The notes: generated from the letters alone by a model not told the origin. A DNA stretch of 64,000 nt from an uncultured Kordia sp. (GCF_947489565.1 NZ_CANLEA010000005.1:186001-250000), one strand, 5' to 3'; positions 43,259-53,399 are shown, numbered from the stretch's first letter. Program-made: numbers and translations.

Positions 43259-46200
43259 ATGAAAAAACGATTACTCTTACCACTTACTTTATTTTGTTGT
43301 GTCTTAGCTTTAGCACAAGTTCCTGCAAATGACAATATTGAAAATGCAACAGATATTACTTCAATACCTTATGTAGAGCTTTTTGCCAGAACTGGAGAAG
43401 CCACTGTAGCGACAAATGGTGACCTTACTGGCTGTACTATTGCCACTTTTGGATTTACAACCATACATTATCGATTTGCTCCTACAAATGATATTTCTTT
43501 AAAAATGGAGCTAAGTAATGGAAATATCAATTCCTTTATTATGGTGGCAAAATCCAATGTAGATGTCGCAACTTCCTACGATGATATTTTTTTAGAGGAT
43601 GATAGTATTTGTGCTTTTAGAACTGAGTTTGAATACGACTTTATAGGAGGTGATGTTTACTACATCATTATCCATAATTCAGTAAATAGTAATATAACTT
43701 TTAGTGATGCTAATGTAGATTATGACATTACATTTCAAGATAGTTCATTGGAAAATGTACTTATCAATACTAGTTGTGTAGTTCAAGATATCGATGTAGA
43801 TGAAGTTAACTTTTCATCGAGTGTAAGCAGTCCAGTTTATACTCCTTTTGATGCTGACTTAAATGATGATGGTAAAATACAAACATATGAAGCTGCTGTT
43901 ATAAATGGATTAAGAATCTCATACGGATCAATTGGAAATCTTTCAGGTTTAGAGTTTTTTTCAAATCTATATTACTTAGATATTAGCAATAATAATATTT
44001 CAGATATTTCTATGTTGTCTAATTTTGAATTACAAGTTTTGGATTGTGAAGTAAATCCGTTACCAGCATCTTTAAATTTTTCTCAAAATGAAGAACTAGT
44101 TGTTTTACACTGTGGACATGAAAACTTGACTAGTTTAGATATTTCTCAAAATACGATCTTAAAAAAACTAAGCTCTTCAGTAGAAGAAAATAGTCAGTTA
44201 AATACTTTAGATATTTCAAATAATCTACAGCTTGAAGCTCTTAGGCATGAAAATTCGCAAATGAGCGCAATAGATTTTAGCCTTAATTTAAATTTAAAAG
44301 AGATTAGATTGTGGAGAAATAACCTTTCATCTGTAGACGTATCTCAATTATCTATGTTAGAATATTTGGATATATCTAGGAATAATTTTACAAATATCGA
44401 TGTTACTCAAAATCCACAGCTTACATATTTAGGTTGCATTGAGAGTCAATTGACTACTATTGATGTATCTCAAAATCCATTACTTGAGAATCTGAGTGTA
44501 AGTTTAAATCAACTCATAACTATTGACATCTCTCAAAACCCGTTGCTAGAATCTTTATTTTTTCAAGGTAATCAATTAACAACAATTGATATTAGTCAAA
44601 ATCCTAGTTTAAAATTTTTAAATGCAATTGACAATGAAATCAGTGTATTTGACTTTTCACAAAATCCTATTTTACAGATTGTTGGAGTGTCAATGAATCC
44701 TATCACAACCTTGGATGTTACCAACCTGTCAAATCTAACATACATAGAAAGTAATAATACATTATTAACAACTTTAGATCTTAGTCAAAATACAGCATTA
44801 AATGCTTTTGAAATTGAAGACAATTACTTTTTAGAAAGTCTAAACATTAGAAACGGAAATAACTCAGCAGTTACGAATGTTAACTTTCGCCTAACCAATA
44901 CACCAAGTTTGCAAGCTATTTGTGTAGATGATATTGCCTATGCAACGGCTAACTTTCTTGATAAAGGACCCAATGCGTACTTTACTGATGACTGTAGTGC
45001 AGTTACAACACCGCAAAACCTTATTATTGGTAATGTAAATTACGATTTAGCAAACAATGGATGTGGTTCAGGAAACATTTCAATGGAAAATGTAATGGTT
45101 ACAGCATTGACAAGTAATAATTCTTTATCTACGTTTACCAATTCAAATGGTGAATATGCACTTGCAGTACCTGAAGGAAATTATTTTGTAATACTCAGTG
45201 GAGGATCTTCTGGCTATATGGTAAATCCAAATAATATTTCTCAAAACTTTACAGGATTAGGAGCAAACAGTACAGGAAATGATTTCTGTGTAAGTTCTAA
45301 TGAAAATACAAGTGATGTAAACATTGTAGTTTTACCAATATCTGAAACAAGACCTGGATTTGATGCTGAATATCAAATTGTATATCAAAATGCAGGGAGC
45401 ATTTCTACAAATGGATCTATAACATTTGAATTTAGTGATGCAAGTCAAAATTTTATCAGTGCGTCTCCAGCAGAAAGTTCTGTTTCTGGAAACATAATAA
45501 CATTCAATTTTACAGATTTACTTCCTTTTGAAACACGTACTATTGATTTGGTTATGAATACCAATCCGCCACCAACAGTAAATGGAGATGATATACTAAG
45601 TTTGACTGCTACAATTACACCAACTGCTACAGATGCTAATCTGGAAGATAATCAATATGTATTGACTGAAGTAGTAGTAAACTCATTTGATCCGAATGAT
45701 AAACAGGTCTTAGAAGGATCACAAATTTTATTGGAGCAAGCAGACGAGTATTTGCATTATTTAGTACGGTTTCAAAACACGGGAACAGCAAGTGCCATAA
45801 ACGTTGTTGTTACTGATGAATTAGATGATAAGTTAGATTGGGTAACATTACAACCAATTTCAGCAAGTCATGCATACAACACTCGAATTATTAATGGTAA
45901 CTTTTTAGAATTTAGTTTTCCAAATATTAATTTACCAGACAGTACTACTGATGAACCAAATTCGCATGGATATATTGCATTCAAAGTAAAACCAAAATCA
46001 GATGTTGTAATTGGTGATATAATTAATGGAGAAGCTAAAATTTATTTTGATTATAATGCGCCAATAATCACAAACATGGTATCAACAGAAATTGCAAATG
46101 TCCTCTCTGTTACAGAAAATACAAATTATAATGAATTCGAGGTATATCCAAATCCAGTTTCAGATAATTTGACTGTAAATGGAACGACTCCTATCCAAAC

Positions 46201-46363
46201 GATTTCTATATATGATATTCAAGGTAAATTATTAAAAGAGTTAGATTTTAATAAAATATCACCTCAAAAAACAGTCGAAATGAACAGTCTTACTGCAGGA
46301 ATTTATTTCGTGAAGATAAAAACAGCTTTTGGAATACAAACTGTAAAAATCATTAAAAAATAG
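43259..46363 (+). CDS. T9SS-secreted leucine-rich repeat surface protein
   Basis: The 1034-residue protein has a signal peptide (KKRLLLPLTLFCCVLALAQ) and an N-terminal beta domain to about residue 170. About fifteen LRR-like repeats of 20-22 residues follow, with the pattern LxxLDISxNxxL (for example LTTIDVSQNPLLENL). Then come a CarboxypepD_reg-like segment (GNVNYDLANNGCGSGNIS), a DUF11/DUF7619-type domain (SFDPNDKQVLEGSQIL and YLVRFQNTGTASAINVVVTD), and a C-terminal type A T9SS sorting domain (FEVYPNPVSDNLTVNG, ending VKIIKK). It should be exported through the outer membrane and displayed or released, probably for binding. It is a single gene with its own promoter and terminator. Confidence 0.88.
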   Translation: MKKRLLLPLTLFCCVLALAQVPANDNIENATDITSIPYVELFARTGEATVATNGDLTGCTIATFGFTTIHYRFAPTNDISLKMELSNGNINSFIMVAKSNVDVATSYDDIFLEDDSICAFRTEFEYDFIGGDVYYIIIHNSVNSNITFSDANVDYDITFQDSSLENVLINTSCVVQDIDVDEVNFSSSVSSPVYTPFDADLNDDGKIQTYEAAVINGLRISYGSIGNLSGLEFFSNLYYLDISNNNISDISMLSNFELQVLDCEVNPLPASLNFSQNEELVVLHCGHENLTSLDISQNTILKKLSSSVEENSQLNTLDISNNLQLEALRHENSQMSAIDFSLNLNLKEIRLWRNNLSSVDVSQLSMLEYLDISRNNFTNIDVTQNPQLTYLGCIESQLTTIDVSQNPLLENLSVSLNQLITIDISQNPLLESLFFQGNQLTTIDISQNPSLKFLNAIDNEISVFDFSQNPILQIVGVSMNPITTLDVTNLSNLTYIESNNTLLTTLDLSQNTALNAFEIEDNYFLESLNIRNGNNSAVTNVNFRLTNTPSLQAICVDDIAYATANFLDKGPNAYFTDDCSAVTTPQNLIIGNVNYDLANNGCGSGNISMENVMVTALTSNNSLSTFTNSNGEYALAVPEGNYFVILSGGSSGYMVNPNNISQNFTGLGANSTGNDFCVSSNENTSDVNIVVLPISETRPGFDAEYQIVYQNAGSISTNGSITFEFSDASQNFISASPAESSVSGNIITFNFTDLLPFETRTIDLVMNTNPPPTVNGDDILSLTATITPTATDANLEDNQYVLTEVVVNSFDPNDKQVLEGSQILLEQADEYLHYLVRFQNTGTASAINVVVTDELDDKLDWVTLQPISASHAYNTRIINGNFLEFSFPNINLPDSTTDEPNSHGYIAFKVKPKSDVVIGDIINGEAKIYFDYNAPIITNMVSTEIANVLSVTENTNYNEFEVYPNPVSDNLTVNGTTPIQTISIYDIQGKLLKELDFNKISPQKTVEMNSLTAGIYFVKIKTAFGIQTVKIIKK

Positions 46364-46441
46364 ATGGGTTTCTTTTAAAACATTTATCTGTAAAAGAACT
46401 TCTATCGACATAAGAGAATTTTTTTTCTTGTGAACGCGTAC

Positions 46442-46483
46442 AAAGACGCAATACCAATAAAATAAGGTATTGCGTCTTTTTTT
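46442..46483 (+). terminator. Strong terminator after the LRR gene
   Basis: The 14-bp stem AAAGACGCAATACC/GGTATTGCGTCTTT with a 9-nt A/T loop is followed by a T-run. It could also work in the reverse direction. Confidence 0.92.
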
Positions 46484-46578
46484 ATATCCAAAAACCAATC
46501 CTCTCAATCCAAAATATCACATAAATAGGTGAGACTAAAATCACATATCTGTGTGTTTCGCTGCCTATGTCTCAACAC

Positions 46579-46586
46579 TACTTTTG
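46579..46586 (+). promoter_or_regulatory. Promoter of the three-gene unit 46674-49087
   Basis: TACTTTTG matches TAnnTTTG. A weak -33 (TTTCG at 46556-46560) sits 18 nt upstream. The leader to the first ATG is about 80 nt. Confidence 0.55.
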
Positions 46587-46673
46587 GAGGGTACAATTAA
46601 ATGATCATTTAAGTGAAGGAGGCATCTGAAAATCCTAAACAGAGTAAGAATCAAATTATAAAATTAAAGTGTT

Positions 46674-47156
46674 ATGTCATTTCATACTACAATAATAAAA
46701 GCTGAAAATGGTGCTGTCTACGAAGGATATAATGTCCGTTATGTGGAAAAAAGCACACCAGAAAAATACAAGTTTCAACCAAGTGTCAGATTTACCGCAG
46801 ATGGAAGCGGAACGGTAGTTTTAGAAGTAATTGCCAAAACTGCCAAAGAGAATTATGCCAAAGTTTTTACAACCAATGCAGCAACAAGTTTTGTATATGC
46901 GCCTATCAAAAATATTACGATCGAAATAAAAATCACAGATTTCAAAAAGAACGATAAGCATATAGAATTTAAATTTTTCATAAAAGGTTGTGGGGAAGTT
47001 CCACTCTTAGGAAAACAATGTGTTGAACGAACATTTCCTGTAAAATTACCCATGCCACTTGCATTAGCTGAAGAAGAACAAGACTACAATATCAGTTCGG
47101 GCGATTTGGCGCTACTTCTTATTGCTGAACAATACGAAAAATGCAATTGCAAATAA
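46674..47156 (+). CDS. Protein of unknown function, first gene of a three-gene unit
   Basis: The 160-residue protein has no signal peptide or membrane segment and is predominantly beta-strand in character (VRFTADGSGTVVLEVIAKTA, then IKNITIEIKITDF). Four cysteines lie in the C-terminal half (KGCGEVPLLGKQCVERTF, and a final KCNCK). It is followed after 24 bp by a cysteine-peptidase-like gene. I do not recognise the family. Binding to or chaperoning the neighbouring peptidase is one possibility, from position only. Confidence 0.65.
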   Translation: MSFHTTIIKAENGAVYEGYNVRYVEKSTPEKYKFQPSVRFTADGSGTVVLEVIAKTAKENYAKVFTTNAATSFVYAPIKNITIEIKITDFKKNDKHIEFKFFIKGCGEVPLLGKQCVERTFPVKLPMPLALAEEEQDYNISSGDLALLLIAEQYEKCNCK

Positions 47157-47180
47157 TCATCAACCTTAAAAATTAATATC

Positions 47181-48365
47181 ATGGAAAATGTGTTTGAAAC
47201 TGCTGTAAAATTTATAGAGCAGAACAAAAAAGATGACCCGAGAGTATGGAATCATCTAAAAATCGCAGGATCATCTAATGAAATACAAAATGTATTCTGG
47301 TGGAATCATACGATTCGATTATATGATATTCCGCTTGAAAACAAGGAAACAATGGAACGAGCAGGTTATTTATTAGTCTCTGAATCTAAAGAATTGCCGC
47401 CAGTTGTTGAATATGCCACAGAAGGACTATCACTCAAAGAACAAATTGATCAAATGTTACAACCAACTTTGGCAATTTCGCAAATGAACGTGATGCCCAA
47501 AAAGTACTATTTCGCTTCTTCTACAGAGTTGTATGTATCGTTAGAAGATGTAAGTAGCAAAGAAGAAGTCCTGCTAAATCTTCCAAACTTTTTCATACTA
47601 ACTAGCGATGTTAGAAGAGATTTGGATAGAAAACCTTCAGATGAATTCACCTCTGAAAACGTTGCAAAATACTGGAAAGAACTAGATGAAGTACGCACCG
47701 AAAGTTTGCCAAGTAAAACCTTAAGTTCAAAACCTACAAAATACCAACAAAACTGCAGTTCGTATACGTTTGGTGAAGTCTGTACGGTAGATAGAAGTTC
47801 TGGTAATACACCATGTCATCCAAGAAAAATTTCAGGCTGTGTTCCTGTGGCGTGGGTCATGTTATTATCTGCCTTAAAACGTGCACGAATTTCAGGCTAT
47901 GATAAAATTTGGAAAGGAAACACTTGTTGGACCATCGATTGGCCAAGTCACTTCAGTACAAGCAATCCAAGTCAATGTGCCAAAGTAGAAGAAACCATAT
48001 GGAAGTTGCATACGCTTATGGAAACATCTGATAGTGGCAGTACAAAAGATAGCAATACCATCAAAGGAAAAGAAATCTTAAAAGACTTCGGACTTACCTG
48101 GGAAATGCTTCATAAAGATGGTGAGAACTTCGCTTTTCTTCAAAAAATCATTGATGGCAACGAACCTTTTCTCTTTGACGGTCATGGAAAATGGAGTGAC
48201 GATAAAGCAGGACATGGAGTCGTGGTGTATGGTTACAAGCAAGAAGGACACATGATGAAAGTGTCTTTAGGATGGGGAAAAGCATTCCCAGACAAATGGA
48301 TAAATTTTGATCAATTCTCAAGCAAAGGTTTTACATATAGAGAAAATTCAAAAACTCAAGAATAA
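47181..48365 (+). CDS. Leaderless cysteine-peptidase-like protein (C10/C39-type fold)
   Basis: The 394-residue protein has a C-terminal domain of papain-like pattern. The nucleophile is in SGCVPVAWVMLLSALK (C220), the general base His in AGHGVVVYGYKQEGHMMKVS (H345), and the downstream aromatic element in LGWGKAFPDKWINFD, much as in streptopain-type (C10) peptidases. The first about 190 residues could be a prodomain or a separate domain; they contain no signal peptide, unlike secreted C10 enzymes. It is the second gene of a three-gene unit. Substrate and location are unknown. Being leaderless, it may act inside the cell or be exported by a non-Sec route such as the nearby eCIS, which is speculation. 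Confidence 0.65.
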   Translation: MENVFETAVKFIEQNKKDDPRVWNHLKIAGSSNEIQNVFWWNHTIRLYDIPLENKETMERAGYLLVSESKELPPVVEYATEGLSLKEQIDQMLQPTLAISQMNVMPKKYYFASSTELYVSLEDVSSKEEVLLNLPNFFILTSDVRRDLDRKPSDEFTSENVAKYWKELDEVRTESLPSKTLSSKPTKYQQNCSSYTFGEVCTVDRSSGNTPCHPRKISGCVPVAWVMLLSALKRARISGYDKIWKGNTCWTIDWPSHFSTSNPSQCAKVEETIWKLHTLMETSDSGSTKDSNTIKGKEILKDFGLTWEMLHKDGENFAFLQKIIDGNEPFLFDGHGKWSDDKAGHGVVVYGYKQEGHMMKVSLGWGKAFPDKWINFDQFSSKGFTYRENSKTQE

Positions 48366-48433
48366 AATTGATATACAATGGCGGTATCCGAAAAGCCATA
48401 AAAGAGTAGGAACAAAAATCAAAACTATATATT

Positions 48434-49087
48434 ATGTCTACATTTCAATTAGAAATCGCCTTTTCAGACGATGAATTAAGAGCTATTTACGATTCAGGAA
48501 CGAGTGTTATTATTGCCAAACCTTCTATTGGCGGTGACGATCCAAACGTTGCTTGGCAAGTGTTCAAGCCATTTCAAGCCAATACACTCTCGTGGAAAGA
48601 AGAATACGGGATTTATGCTTCTACGAGCGAAGTGAAAAATGGTGCGCAATTAAGTCAATTATCAAGTGTTCCTGTGGGAGCTTCAATGAACAAATTGTAT
48701 GTCTTAGAAGACAATGCTACCGTTTCAGGACCTTTAAGTGGAGGAGAAGCAAATTCGTATGCATTAACTAATAGCTATTCTGGAGGAATCATTCCAGGAA
48801 CCGACAATCCAAACAAACGAATTATGACTGTCGGATTGTTTCAAGATGCTAATGTAAATGGAACCGATATCAAAGGAAACGCCGTATCTGCTGCACCTGT
48901 ATTATTAGCAAGTACCGCAATGATGACGCCGTACACAACGGTTTACATTTGGTTGCAATCACAAGTAAAAAGTAATTCTGTAGTAACTACGGTGACATCT
49001 AAGAAAACTGCTTTAAAATTTGGTGGTGGTATCAATGAACTTTCTGTAACCTACGATGCGCCTACAGGAAAATTTCTTCCAGCCTAA
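48434..49087 (+). CDS. Protein of unknown function, third gene of the unit
   Basis: The 217-residue protein lacks a signal peptide. It has an N-terminal FQLEIAFSDDELRAIYDSGT, a middle with VAWQVFKPFQANTLSWKEEY, and a Ser/Thr/Val-rich beta C-terminal region ending in ELSVTYDAPTGKFLPA. No catalytic motif is visible. It follows the peptidase-like gene by 68 bp and precedes a terminator. The family is not recognised; a beta-sandwich binding protein is a guess from composition. Confidence 0.65.
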   Translation: MSTFQLEIAFSDDELRAIYDSGTSVIIAKPSIGGDDPNVAWQVFKPFQANTLSWKEEYGIYASTSEVKNGAQLSQLSSVPVGASMNKLYVLEDNATVSGPLSGGEANSYALTNSYSGGIIPGTDNPNKRIMTVGLFQDANVNGTDIKGNAVSAAPVLLASTAMMTPYTTVYIWLQSQVKSNSVVTTVTSKKTALKFGGGINELSVTYDAPTGKFLPA

Positions 49088-49102
49088 ATACTGAAGAATA
49101 AC

Positions 49103-49139
49103 AAACAGAGTGATAAAACACATATTGCTCTGTTTTTTT
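49103..49139 (+). terminator. Terminator of the three-gene unit
   Basis: The arms AAACAGAG and CTCTGTTT enclose a 17-nt loop, followed by T residues. Confidence 0.8.
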
Positions 49140-49227
49140 CTTTTCAAAAAAAGTAGTTTGTTTTCATCTTTTCATGAAAGAATTTTTAACTAAATTGATG
49201 GTATATTAATCACGAACTATATATACC

Positions 49228-49659
49228 ATGAAAACTGATGACAATCCGGTAAAATCATTAAAATTAGTAAAAGTAGCAAAAGAAAAAGATAAAAAATCTA
49301 CCAATAAAATTCATGTGGAAGTAGCGATAGAAACCATATTTGAAAACCTTAAAATAGCAGAATTTTCTGCGGAAGACATAGAGAATCTTAAAACTGATGG
49401 AAAAGAACCGCTAAATATTGTCCGACTATTTGTGAACTTAATTCCTAAAGGAGAACTTGTAATAGCAGAAAAACCAGGAGATCCACTTAAAGACAAGTTA
49501 AAAATAGACAAGGCAGAAGGAGCTAAGTTTGAATTTAACGATGATGATAACTCTATATTAGTGGTAGAAACCCGAATTCTTGGAATTAGACCAGAAGGAA
49601 CAAAACGTAAGGTAATAACTTATGAAGATTCTGATGTTATCGATCAAACAGAAGACTAA
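49228..49659 (+). CDS. Small soluble protein of unknown function
   Basis: The 143-residue, highly charged protein has no signal peptide, membrane segment or cysteines. The middle reads IVRLFVNLIPKGELVIAEKP and the end IRPEGTKRKVITYEDSD. It lies 34 bp upstream of the chosen start of the TPR kinase gene and so may be co-transcribed with it. No family is recognised. Confidence 0.6.
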   Translation: MKTDDNPVKSLKLVKVAKEKDKKSTNKIHVEVAIETIFENLKIAEFSAEDIENLKTDGKEPLNIVRLFVNLIPKGELVIAEKPGDPLKDKLKIDKAEGAKFEFNDDDNSILVVETRILGIRPEGTKRKVITYEDSDVIDQTED

Positions 49660-49693
49660 AAATTACGATTCAAATTCTAACAATCTATTATAC

Positions 49694-51793
49694 ATGCGAG
49701 AAAAAAAAATCCTTTCAATTTGTACGATTCTTTTTTTTGCGCTCATCTGTGTACAATGTGAAAAGAAAAAATCAGCAACACAAAATACGTTTCAAGTTGC
49801 AGTTGATAGTTTAAATGCTGAGGCTTTTAAATTTATGATACAGAAAGAATGGGAACTATCTTTTAAAACAACTAAAAGGGCAGATTCATTGGCTACGCAT
49901 ATCAATTACGCTAAAGGAAGAGGCAAAAGCTTTCGAATACAATCCTATTATTGGAATCAAAAAGGAAGGTTAGATAGTGCTTTTTCCATATTACAACATG
50001 CAGAAGATATTGAAAAGAAAGCAATGCATTATAAAGGCTTGTTGGCTGTGTACAATACCAAAGCGCTGCTGTACAAACGAAATGAATTGTATGAAGATGC
50101 TTTGGAAGTCTATAAAAAAGCATTAACGATTCAAGATAGTAGCATTACTAATGCACAACGCAGTAATACGCATGTAAATTTGGGTAATGTTTATGTGAAG
50201 AAAAGTGTCTATGATTCAGCAGTATATCATTTACAACGCTCTTTATTGATCAACAAAAAGGATTCTTTGAGCAGACAAACCATTCAAACATATACTAATT
50301 TAGGAAATGTGTATAGTCTTTCATACGATTATAAGCTGGCAGAATCGTATTATCAAAAAGCACTACAACATTATCAGACCACTAAAAATCAAGAAGGAAT
50401 AGCCAAATTGTATAACAACTTAGGCGCTTTATTCTATGAAAAAGGAGAAGATTCTATTTCATTACATTATTTTACAAAAAGCATTCATCTCAAAGAAAAA
50501 TTACAAGACTCTTCCGCGTTAGTAGATAGCTATTTAAATATTGCCGAATTATATTCAGAACGCAATACAAAACTAGCTTTTGAATATTTGAATAAAGCTA
50601 CAGGATATATGACTGAAGAAAAATTGGCAACCAATTTGGCTAAAGTTCACCTTTCGAAAGCCTCCATGTATTTAGAAAAAGATCAATTGATAAAAGCTAA
50701 AAACGAATTGAATCAAGCTATGCAACTTTCTGAAGATATCAATAAGCATACAGTCAATAGATATTTTGCGAAAATGCAAGCAGAAATAGCTTTTAAAGAA
50801 GGAAACTTTCAAGAAGCATACAAACATCGAATTGCTTACGAAAAATTAAATGATGCAGTTTTTAATGAAGAAAAACTCTGGGAAATAGCGGCTATACAAA
50901 GGTCTTCACAAGCAAAAGCAAAAAAAGCAGAAGTATCTTTATTAGAAAAAGACAATGCGTTGGCAGAAGAAAAAGCGTTGCGAAAGCAGGAAGAGAATGA
51001 AAAATTGTATGCCTTTTTAATAGCTTTTGGTGTGATTGTGATTTTAGTATCGATCATTGCTTTCTATTTCTATAAATTGAAAAAAACCACGAGTCAACTC
51101 GCAAAACAACAAGAATTATTACTGCAAGAACGCATTCAGAATTTAGTAAACGATCAAGAAATTGAAATCATCAATGCAACATTAACAGCACGTACCAAAG
51201 AGAAGGAGGAAATTTCGAAAGAATTGCATAACAATATTGGTAGTTTGTTGACATCTATGAATTTTCACTTCCAAGCTTTTGATCAAAAACTGCTTTCTGC
51301 ACATAAAAACACTAAAAAACTGTATGACAAAACTTTGCAAATCATTCAGGCTATTACGTATGAAATCAGGAATATTTCGCATCGTTTTGATCAAGATCCG
51401 ATTCCAGAATTTGACCTAAAAACCGCAATTACTAATTTCTCTGAAAAAGTAGGGAATGAGCAACTCAAAGTACATACAACAATTCATGGTTTGGAGCATT
51501 TTCAAAACTCGCAAATCAGTATTTTTATCTTTCGAATCTTGCAAGAATTGGTCAACAACACCATCAAACATGCAGAAGCAACGACATTGACTATTTACAT
51601 TACAAAAAATAGAGATGCTATCAATATCATGGTAGAAGATGATGGAAAAGGTTTTCATGAAGATCAATTAGCCAACGGAATTGGATTGAAAAATCTCCGA
51701 AAAGACATTCACATCATGGAAGGAAGCTGCGATATCGATTCAAACCCAAATCGTGGAACGACTATAAACATTGATATTCCAATAAGAAATTAA
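49694..51793 (+). CDS. TPR-containing sensor histidine kinase lipoprotein
   Basis: From the ATG at 49694 the protein has 699 residues and starts with a lipoprotein-like signal (ILSICTILFFALICVQC). The longer frame from 49622 adds 24 polar residues before this signal and overlaps the preceding gene, so it is unlikely. About seven TPR units follow (for example THVNLGNVYVKKSVYDSAVY), then one membrane helix (FLIAFGVIVILVSIIAFYFY). A cytoplasmic kinase part has the phospho-His in EISKELHNNIGSLL, the N box LVNNTIKHAEA, and VEDDGKGFHE with GIGLKNLRKDI. Periplasmic TPRs probably sense a protein or peptide. The cognate regulator follows 13 bp downstream. Confidence 0.88.
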   Translation: MREKKILSICTILFFALICVQCEKKKSATQNTFQVAVDSLNAEAFKFMIQKEWELSFKTTKRADSLATHINYAKGRGKSFRIQSYYWNQKGRLDSAFSILQHAEDIEKKAMHYKGLLAVYNTKALLYKRNELYEDALEVYKKALTIQDSSITNAQRSNTHVNLGNVYVKKSVYDSAVYHLQRSLLINKKDSLSRQTIQTYTNLGNVYSLSYDYKLAESYYQKALQHYQTTKNQEGIAKLYNNLGALFYEKGEDSISLHYFTKSIHLKEKLQDSSALVDSYLNIAELYSERNTKLAFEYLNKATGYMTEEKLATNLAKVHLSKASMYLEKDQLIKAKNELNQAMQLSEDINKHTVNRYFAKMQAEIAFKEGNFQEAYKHRIAYEKLNDAVFNEEKLWEIAAIQRSSQAKAKKAEVSLLEKDNALAEEKALRKQEENEKLYAFLIAFGVIVILVSIIAFYFYKLKKTTSQLAKQQELLLQERIQNLVNDQEIEIINATLTARTKEKEEISKELHNNIGSLLTSMNFHFQAFDQKLLSAHKNTKKLYDKTLQIIQAITYEIRNISHRFDQDPIPEFDLKTAITNFSEKVGNEQLKVHTTIHGLEHFQNSQISIFIFRILQELVNNTIKHAEATTLTIYITKNRDAINIMVEDDGKGFHEDQLANGIGLKNLRKDIHIMEGSCDIDSNPNRGTTINIDIPIRN

Positions 51794-51806
51794 TAAAACA
51801 TTAAAA

Positions 51807-52451
51807 ATGAAAAAGTTACAATTACTTATATGTGATGATCACAATTTGGTTTCAGAAGGCATTGCCATCATGTTGCAGAGCGAGAATCGTTATGAAATAC
51901 AAATTGTCACTTCCGGAAAACAAGCATTGCAATACATTCACACACAGGTTGTCGACGTTTTGATTTTAGATATTTCAATGCCAGAAATGAGCGGTTTGGA
52001 TGTTTTAGATGCATTAACAGCAGCAGAAACAACACAAAATGTATTGATGCTTACCATGCATGATCAAGTCAAATTTATCAAAGATGCCATTTCCAAAGGC
52101 GCCAAAGGATATGTTTTAAAAAGTACCAGCAAAGCAATGCTGATAGATGCTATTGAAAAAGTTGCCAAAGGAGAGAATTTCTATGATCCACGATTGACAA
52201 CCATCTTACTCAATGATCCGCAAGAAGCTTCTCAAAAGAAGCAAACAGAACTTGTAAAACTCACACCAAGAGAAATAGATATTTTAAAACTCATTGCACA
52301 GAATAAAAAGACAAAAGAAATCGCGGATATGCTGTTCATCTCTGTAAACACGGTACAATCGCACAAAAAGAATTTATATAGCAAACTCAATATTCATTCC
52401 GTTTCAGAATTAGTAACCTATGCGTTTCAACATGGTTTTGTGGAAATTTAG
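51807..52451 (+). CDS. LuxR/NarL-family response regulator
   Basis: The 214-residue protein has a receiver domain with LLICDDHNLVSEGI, the phosphoacceptor Asp in VLILDISMPEMSG, and the conserved Lys in YVLKSTSK. The LuxR-type DNA-binding domain follows with LTPREIDILKLIAQNKKTKE and MLFISVNTVQSHKKNLYSKL. It is the partner of the TPR kinase directly upstream. Targets are unknown; two such kinase/regulator pairs flank the eCIS locus in this window. Confidence 0.92.
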   Translation: MKKLQLLICDDHNLVSEGIAIMLQSENRYEIQIVTSGKQALQYIHTQVVDVLILDISMPEMSGLDVLDALTAAETTQNVLMLTMHDQVKFIKDAISKGAKGYVLKSTSKAMLIDAIEKVAKGENFYDPRLTTILLNDPQEASQKKQTELVKLTPREIDILKLIAQNKKTKEIADMLFISVNTVQSHKKNLYSKLNIHSVSELVTYAFQHGFVEI

Positions 52452-52502
52452 AGGAGAATATTATTTATTTGAAATATAACTAACAAAGGTTTTATATTTA
52501 GT

Positions 52503-53399
52503 TTATGAGACTTTTCTTTTAGTAATTGTCTTCAATATTTGACCTCTATTTTTCATGGCATAACCAAAAACTAAGGTTGTAAAAAAGGAAAAAATAGCAA
52601 AAACCAATGCAGGTTGCGCCATAATTTCGTTTTGAACAATGGTGGTACTTACAAGCAATGCCAATCCAGTATTTTGCAAACCTACTTCGATTCCAATGGT
52701 AGTTGATTGTAGATTATTCAATTTTAACTTTAAAGATAAAAAATAACTGCCCAGCATTGAAATCAAATGTAGTAATAGGCAAGAAGGAAGTAAAATGTAA
52801 ATTATTTCTGTGTTTATACCGCTTCCTCCATTCGTTTCAGATGCAAAAAACTTTACACCAAAAACAAACGCCAACAAAATAATGTTGAAATACTTTAGAT
52901 AGCTTTGTATTTTTTGAATGATTTTAGAATACATTTCATTCAAAAAGAGTCCGATTAAAACTGGAAAAATTAAAGTCAAAAAAACTTGTGTAATCGTATT
53001 TACAAGACTGAAATTATCATTACTATTTTCCAATTCAAAATAGTCCAATCCCAAAAAAACTAACGTTGGAATGGTAAATAAGATAATAAAAGAATTGACC
53101 ACTGTTAGTGAAATTGATAAAGCCACATCTGTTTTCAATAAATAACTTATGAAGTTTGATGTGGTACCACCAGGACAGATAGATACTATAAAGACTCCCA
53201 TTTTCCATTCAGGACTCAAATTTGTAAAAGAAACAATGACCAAAGCCAATATTGGTAAAGCTATAATTTGTAATAATAAGCCAATTGTTAGGCTTTTTGG
53301 GGTTTTAAATACATTTTTGAAATCTTCTATTTTTAAAGAAGAACCTATGCCAAACATTATGAGTCCTAAAGCAAGGGAAATTAGAAAGTCGATATCCAT
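52503..53399 (-). CDS. Bile acid:sodium symporter family (BASS) transporter
   Basis: The 298-residue membrane protein has nine to ten hydrophobic helices and the family motifs MFGIGSSLKIEDFKNVF near the N-terminus, CPGGTTSNFISYLLKTDVAL in the middle (the SBF signature around GGTTSN), and EVGLQNTGLALLVSTTIV in the second half (the second core motif). BASS proteins move organic anions with sodium across the inner membrane; the substrate here is not known. The gene is convergent with the response regulator gene and divergent from the NTPase gene. Confidence 0.88.
   Translation of the reverse strand: MDIDFLISLALGLIMFGIGSSLKIEDFKNVFKTPKSLTIGLLLQIIALPILALVIVSFTNLSPEWKMGVFIVSICPGGTTSNFISYLLKTDVALSISLTVVNSFIILFTIPTLVFLGLDYFELENSNDNFSLVNTITQVFLTLIFPVLIGLFLNEMYSKIIQKIQSYLKYFNIILLAFVFGVKFFASETNGGSGINTEIIYILLPSCLLLHLISMLGSYFLSLKLKLNNLQSTTIGIEVGLQNTGLALLVSTTIVQNEIMAQPALVFAIFSFFTTLVFGYAMKNRGQILKTITKRKVS

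Noticed and set aside
49622-49693. Upstream ATG extending the TPR kinase by 24 residues
   Set aside because: The extension is polar, precedes the lipoprotein signal and overlaps the end of the preceding gene; the ATG at 49694 starts directly at the signal.
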